From CAYYGL01 sp964471235 (GTDB lineage Bacteria > Calditrichota > Calditrichia > RBG-13-44-9 > J075): a DNA stretch of 57,016 nt. The notes below the pieces were generated by a model. That model worked only from the letters and a program-made list of their open reading frames with translations, had not been told where the DNA came from and searched no databases. A program made the position numbers and the translations under genes. Below, piece by piece: positions 53,116 through 57,016 of the stretch. Each line of letters opens with the position of its first letter. The first letter of the stretch is position 1. The stretch lies in assembly GCA_964471235.1 (NCBI GenBank), contig CAYYGL010000004.1:1-57016 (forward strand), read 5' to 3'.

Positions 53116-54609
53116 TTATCCTTCATTCGTCATCATTGATACGGAATTCGTTTTTTGTTGGGGGCGTGCTTTCAATGGCGGAAAACGAATCTCGAATGTG
53201 GTGCCTTTACCAAGAACGCTGCTTACATGAATGCTCCCGCCATGAGCTTCCACAATATTTTTACAAATCGATAATCCCAATCCCGTGCCGATGGAGACCT
53301 TTCGAGAATTAGTGGCACGGTAAAAACGATTAAAAACAAGATCAATTTCCTTCTCCGGAATCCCTATCCCGGTATCCGCTATTTTCAGCAAAACTCCCTT
53401 TTTATCCTGTTCCAGGGTAACCAGCACACGATTCCCTTTGGGCGTGTAGGTAATGGCGTTTTCAATCAATGTAAAGGTCATTTCAGCCAGGCGTACCGGA
53501 TCACCATAGATAAAACAATTTTCCTGGATTTTCTTCTCCAACTTCACCCCTTCCTTCTTTGCCAAGACGTTGCCATGTTGAACCTGGTTGATGCAAACCG
53601 TAGAAAAATCCACCGTATTTTCCAGGCTCAACAATTTTCCGGTGTCTGCCTTTGCCAACGTGAGAAGATTCTCCACAATATGAATTAAATTAATGGTTTC
53701 ATCGTTTATGATTTTTAAAACATCTTGATATTCTTTTCGGCTTCTCTGTCGCATTAGTGCCACCTCAACTTCACCACGAATGATTGTCAGGGGAGTTCGT
53801 AAATGGTGTGAGGCATCGGAGACGAAGATTGTCTTCAATCGATTTAACTTCTGGAGTTTTTTATTGACTTTACGATAACGTTTTTGTGATTCAACTAATT
53901 TTTCATGACGGATACGAATTTCTTCCATCATTTGATTAAAAGCCTCTCCCAGGCGACCAATTTCATCATGACTGGTGAGTTGAACCTTGCCAAGGTACTC
54001 CCCCTTTTTTATAATCGCTTGCATTTGCTGATGAAGTTGAGAAACGGAACGGGTGATACGTTTGGAGATTTGATGGATTACCATCAAGCCCAGGAAAAAT
54101 GAAATAATGGTAAAGGCAATGGTGGCAACACGATATTGATGAATTTGCTGGAATAGATCTCTCAGGTTATACCCGATTAGCAATATCCCGGAGTTGGGGC
54201 TGTGGCGAAAAGAAATGGAACGTTTCACAAATAATAATTTCTCGTCCAAGGCATAAGTAATATTGCCTAAACTGGTAATATCCGGTGAAGGAAGCTGGTA
54301 GGGATTAAACGCTGCGATTTGATTATTGTGTTCATCAAATAAAAGAATGAAATAAATGTCCCGGTCAAATTTGGCATTCTGCAGCGTGGTAACTAATAGT
54401 TGAAAATTATGTTGTTCCAATGCAAACGTAACTGCTACGGAAAAAAGTTCAGCGGTTTTAGATGCTTCTTTTATATAGGATTTCAGAAGAAATTGTTTAT
54501 AGCGACCATGAATATAGAAATTTACAAAAATCAGCATGAGGGTTAATGCTGCAATCATGGGAAGGATAAATTTTACCCGGATCGGTAAATAACGAATGAT
54601 GCGCTTCAT
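53116..54609 (-). CDS. Sensor histidine kinase (HAMP-HisKA-HATPase)
   Basis: This 497-residue protein has two membrane segments (about 13-33 and 161-180) around an extracytoplasmic sensor of about 125 residues, HAMP (about 181-235), a coiled coil, HisKA with the H-box ASHHLRTPLTII (phospho-acceptor H268), and HATPase with an N-box (ENAITYTPKG), ADTGIGIP and GTGLGLSI. The residue after the phosphorylated His is His instead of the usual Glu/Asp. The matching response regulator is probably the OmpR-type gene at 56502, with a porin and a PstS-like gene in between. radA follows 8 bases after the stop. Confidence 0.92.
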   Translation of the reverse strand: MKRIIRYLPIRVKFILPMIAALTLMLIFVNFYIHGRYKQFLLKSYIKEASKTAELFSVAVTFALEQHNFQLLVTTLQNAKFDRDIYFILLFDEHNNQIAAFNPYQLPSPDITSLGNITYALDEKLLFVKRSISFRHSPNSGILLIGYNLRDLFQQIHQYRVATIAFTIISFFLGLMVIHQISKRITRSVSQLHQQMQAIIKKGEYLGKVQLTSHDEIGRLGEAFNQMMEEIRIRHEKLVESQKRYRKVNKKLQKLNRLKTIFVSDASHHLRTPLTIIRGEVEVALMRQRSRKEYQDVLKIINDETINLIHIVENLLTLAKADTGKLLSLENTVDFSTVCINQVQHGNVLAKKEGVKLEKKIQENCFIYGDPVRLAEMTFTLIENAITYTPKGNRVLVTLEQDKKGVLLKIADTGIGIPEKEIDLVFNRFYRATNSRKVSIGTGLGLSICKNIVEAHGGSIHVSSVLGKGTTFEIRFPPLKARPQQKTNSVSMMTNEG

Positions 54610-54795
54610 GACATGAAATTATAAGTGTTAGCCTATATTATTCCCAATAGAGGAGTAGAGAACGCAGCGGGTACAGAAAAAAACAATAGATTCCCAACCC
54701 TTATCGGAACGCTTAAGGATGTTTGAGTGCCAGGGAAAAATAATTCTGTAAATTTAATCATAACAACACTGCGTTACCGCGCCTCTTCGGTTTAT

Positions 54796-54916
54796 CCCTC
54801 CACCCACAACGTGATGCCGCCACAACGTGTCACATCGTGATCCCCTCGGGAGTGACGGTGTGATTGGCAAACGTGGCGCTGTTGGAGACGGGATCCCGTT
54901 GGGATGAATTCATCAG
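54796..54916. repeat. Degenerate inverted relative of the 157-bp repeat
   Basis: The segment TATCC...CACAACGTGATGCCG near 54796-54823 is the reverse complement of a conserved part of the repeats at 4113 and 5291. It is followed by ATCCCCTCGGGAG and by GGGATCCCGTTGGGAT, which are palindromic themselves. This places a REP-like element in the 325-base gap between the PstS-like and kinase genes. No gene is present in 54610-54934. Confidence 0.5.
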
Positions 54917-54934
54917 GTTAAATGTGAAAAAATG

Positions 54935-55435
54935 TTAATAACGCCATTTTAACGAATATTGTGGGTCATCATATTTTTTTCCGTCAATCACAACATTGCG
55001 AATCAGTGATGGGTCTAATTTATTGTAGACATCGGCCGGTAAAAATCCAATCGAATTCTCATGCTTTTTCAAAAAGTCTACAAAGCGGTTGACACTGGAA
55101 AAGCTTTTCGGAACCAGGACACGTTCACCGGAAAAAATAAGCCGAAGCCAATATTTGCCAATGGCATAAGCGCTTTGCCCATATAACGCCCGGTAGAAAT
55201 CGTCGCTTATATCCTCATATTCTACAATTTGGATCGGGTTGGGTTTGGGATTACCGACGGCTTGACCCTTAAAGATTTTTTTTAGTTCGTCTGAGGTTAA
55301 ACTATCAATAGAGCTGGATTTGGGAACCACAATCACGATTTGGGCATGGAGGTTCAGGCTGAGCAGAAATAACAGATACAATCCGCCAATAAAGCCCCTG
55401 GTAAGGAAATGATTTTTTGAATATAGCTGTCTCAT
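54935..55435 (-). CDS. PstS-like single-domain substrate-binding protein
   Basis: This 166-residue protein has a signal peptide (GGLYLLFLLSLNLHAQ) and a PBP-like domain resembling the short phosphate-ABC substrate-binding proteins found next to porins in other bacteria: VVPKSSSIDSLTSDELKKIF, GKYWLRLIFSGE, and NSIGFLPADVY. It is about half the length of full PstS. ATG 55435 is chosen over GTG 55450 because GGGGA precedes it, although the spacing is tight. It lies 16 bases after the porin gene. Phosphate or a similar anion is a family-based guess; ligand residues were not mapped. Confidence 0.8.
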   Translation of the reverse strand: MRQLYSKNHFLTRGFIGGLYLLFLLSLNLHAQIVIVVPKSSSIDSLTSDELKKIFKGQAVGNPKPNPIQIVEYEDISDDFYRALYGQSAYAIGKYWLRLIFSGERVLVPKSFSSVNRFVDFLKKHENSIGFLPADVYNKLDPSLIRNVVIDGKKYDDPQYSLKWRY

Positions 55436-55451
55436 TATCCCCGGAACCACT

Positions 55452-56501
55452 TTAAAAAGTAACGGCTAAAGAAGACGTTGCAAGGACATAATGCGAACGA
55501 GGAGCATTATCAACATTCCAGAAGTGAAGTTCACCTTTTACCAGTACTTGTTTCAGAACCTGAATGCTGCTTCCCAGGATGAGGTCTCTTTCCCGATCAT
55601 TCATTCTTCGGGAGTCATTATCAAAGAAGTCGTAGCGAATGAAAATGGTTTGCCGCCCGAAAAGCAGTGCCGCTATCTCTCCCCACCAGGCGGTCGCATG
55701 TTGTTCGGAGTTTTTCCCCTTCATACCTGCTAAATACGCCAATGCATATTCACTACTGAAATGCAAATTTCGATATTCGAAACGGAAATCCCATACCTGG
55801 GAAGTCTGACGGGAGTTAAATTCCAGACCGTTTTTATCGGTAGTGATAGAGTAGCCAACTTTAATGCCGGGTTGGGGGAATTCGGCTAAGAGGCGCATCC
55901 CAATTCCCTTGTTTTTGTTATCATCCTGTTCAAACGGATTTTTCCCCCGTCCATTACTAAGGTAGAATTTATATTGGAATTGGGCATGTTGGGTTTCAAT
56001 ACCACCCAGAATTTGAACCCCCAGGGAGAATTTGGGGTAGAAGCGTTGCTGCTCTCCAAAGGGATTCGTATGAAAACCGTAAATTGATTGCGGTAATACC
56101 ACGGTATCATAAGCCGGGGAAGCATCATGAATTTCGTTATAGATGCCGTAAGGTGTTAAAAATTTCCCCAACCTTAATTTAAGATATCTCGACATCTCAT
56201 ATTCAAACCAGGCTCGTTCTACCCGCACAAATCCTTTTTCAATGCCGTTCCGCTCACGCCGATCGGTATCCGTGCCATGCTCCCATTCAATCTCACCAAA
56301 TACCCGTGCCCGTGAGGTAATCAGGTAATTCCCAAAAAGATTGAAATGGTGCAGATCAAACGTACCCCGTTCCCCAATGGAATCTTTATTGCTGATTTCC
56401 GCTTCCAGTGTCAGAAATCCGTGGGGACCGATCATTTCCTGACCCCATATTCGGCCGGTTAAGCTGAAGAATCCCAGTAGAATGATAATCAGTCGGATCA
56501 T
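55452..56501 (-). CDS. Outer-membrane porin-like beta-barrel protein
   Basis: This 349-residue protein has a signal peptide (IIILLGFFSLTGRIWG) and a 12- to 16-stranded barrel pattern with aromatic-rich strands, LRLGKFLTPYGIYNE (a segment typical of phosphate-selective porin-like proteins), and a terminal Phe (SLAVTF). It starts immediately after the response regulator stop with no intervening base, so the genes are co-transcribed. It probably brings the anion bound by the next gene product across the outer membrane. Confidence 0.82.
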   Translation of the reverse strand: MIRLIIILLGFFSLTGRIWGQEMIGPHGFLTLEAEISNKDSIGERGTFDLHHFNLFGNYLITSRARVFGEIEWEHGTDTDRRERNGIEKGFVRVERAWFEYEMSRYLKLRLGKFLTPYGIYNEIHDASPAYDTVVLPQSIYGFHTNPFGEQQRFYPKFSLGVQILGGIETQHAQFQYKFYLSNGRGKNPFEQDDNKNKGIGMRLLAEFPQPGIKVGYSITTDKNGLEFNSRQTSQVWDFRFEYRNLHFSSEYALAYLAGMKGKNSEQHATAWWGEIAALLFGRQTIFIRYDFFDNDSRRMNDRERDLILGSSIQVLKQVLVKGELHFWNVDNAPRSHYVLATSSLAVTF

Positions 56502-57016
56502 CTATGATGTTTCCTGATCTTTTATCATATATCCCACTCCCCGAACGGTATGAATTAAAGGATTCCGGGAACCGCAATCCAACTTTTTCCGAAGATGATT
56601 GATCGTCACTTCGAGAACATTGGTGTTTGTTTCAAACAAATAACCCCATACATGTTCCAGTATTTCAGTTTTGGTGACTACCTTCCCGGTATTCCGTATT
56701 AAAAATTCTAACAGGGAGAATTCCCTTACAGAGAGGAAGATTTTGGATCCGCCTTTGGTAACCTCTCTTCGAGTAATATCTATCTCCAGATCATCAATCT
56801 TAAATTTTAACTGGGAAGGGGTCATTGATACACGGCGGAGCAATGAACGGATTCGAGCTAATAGTTCCGAAAATGAAAACGGCTTCACAACGTAATCATC
56901 CGCACCGCAATCCAATCCCCGGATAATGTCCTCCTTGTCATCCCGGGCAGTCAACATGATGATTGGGGTCGCCTTCCCGGCATTACGCCATTTCTGGCAC
57001 AAATCCACTCCATCAT
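56502..57016 (-). CDS. OmpR-type response regulator, 5-prime end outside window
   Basis: The visible C-terminal part, about 170 residues, has the end of a receiver domain (conserved Thr in MLTARD, Lys in VVKPFSF) and a winged-helix DNA-binding domain (LSVREFSLLEFLIRNTGKVVTK, LEVTINHLRKKL, HTVRGVGYMI). The phosphorylated Asp lies upstream of the window edge and is not seen. The frame continues through DGVDLCQKW to the end of the window, so the gene is cut rather than started here. It is the likely partner of the histidine kinase at 53116-54609. Confidence 0.92.
   Translation of the reverse strand, partial: DGVDLCQKWRNAGKATPIIMLTARDDKEDIIRGLDCGADDYVVKPFSFSELLARIRSLLRRVSMTPSQLKFKIDDLEIDITRREVTKGGSKIFLSVREFSLLEFLIRNTGKVVTKTEILEHVWGYLFETNTNVLEVTINHLRKKLDCGSRNPLIHTVRGVGYMIKDQETS

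Noticed and set aside
1..57016. tRNA, rRNA and riboswitch genes.
   Set aside because: Intergenic regions were read for tRNA-like arms and long conserved RNA; none was convincing. A covariance-model scan would be decisive.

Overview
The window looks like a draft or metagenome contig (a run of ten N at 45921-45930) from a Gram-negative bacterium of the Fibrobacterota-Chlorobi-Bacteroidota (FCB) group, perhaps Calditrichota or a KSB1-like lineage. This is inferred from a PorV/PorQ-type outer-membrane protein, a giant secreted protein ending in a FlgD-like C-terminal domain, the DUF4175/DUF4159 pair, a patatin-BamA-like outer-membrane protein and many small beta-barrel proteins. No rRNA, tRNA or taxonomic marker was seen, so the placement is an inference.

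Bases 1-8403 are an accessory region. Unrelated single genes all lie on the plus strand: a glycine-zipper membrane protein, a bacterial-type PARG macrodomain protein, a decayed PIN-domain gene with a short partner ORF, NhaA, a tail-anchored hypothetical, a membrane-embedded M23 peptidase, a small barrel protein and an MDR oxidoreductase. They are separated by long structured spacers. Three spacers contain imperfect palindromes that resemble integron attC sites, and a 157-bp repeat occurs twice. Base composition changes from gene to gene. The layout resembles a gene-cassette array, although no integrase is visible.

Bases 8608-46165 are almost all minus strand. From right to left they hold a TPR protein; a two-gene unit of a small exported protein and a 5,706-residue multidomain surface protein; a PorV-like barrel fused to TPRs; a SpoIIE-type phosphatase with its own HATPase kinase domain; a STAS protein; DUF4159, DUF4175 and patatin-barrel genes; two envelope genes; and a feoB operon with a Cys-rich protein and a DtxR-FeoA fusion. 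The most unusual point is that the phosphatase/kinase and the STAS protein end in related winged helices of the transposase type, which suggests a partner-switching module that may read out directly on DNA.

Bases 46698-57016 carry a Crp/Fnr regulator with a DUF2892 gene and a palindromic candidate operator, then pgeF with a barrel gene, uppP, a methyltransferase, and a minus-strand run of response regulator - porin - PstS-like protein - histidine kinase - radA. The porin, binding protein and two-component pair suggest an anion (perhaps phosphate) uptake and sensing unit. Several intergenic spaces hold palindromes: one upstream of feoB, one CRP-like site upstream of the giant-protein unit, and a degenerate inverted relative of the 157-bp repeat near 54.8 kb.
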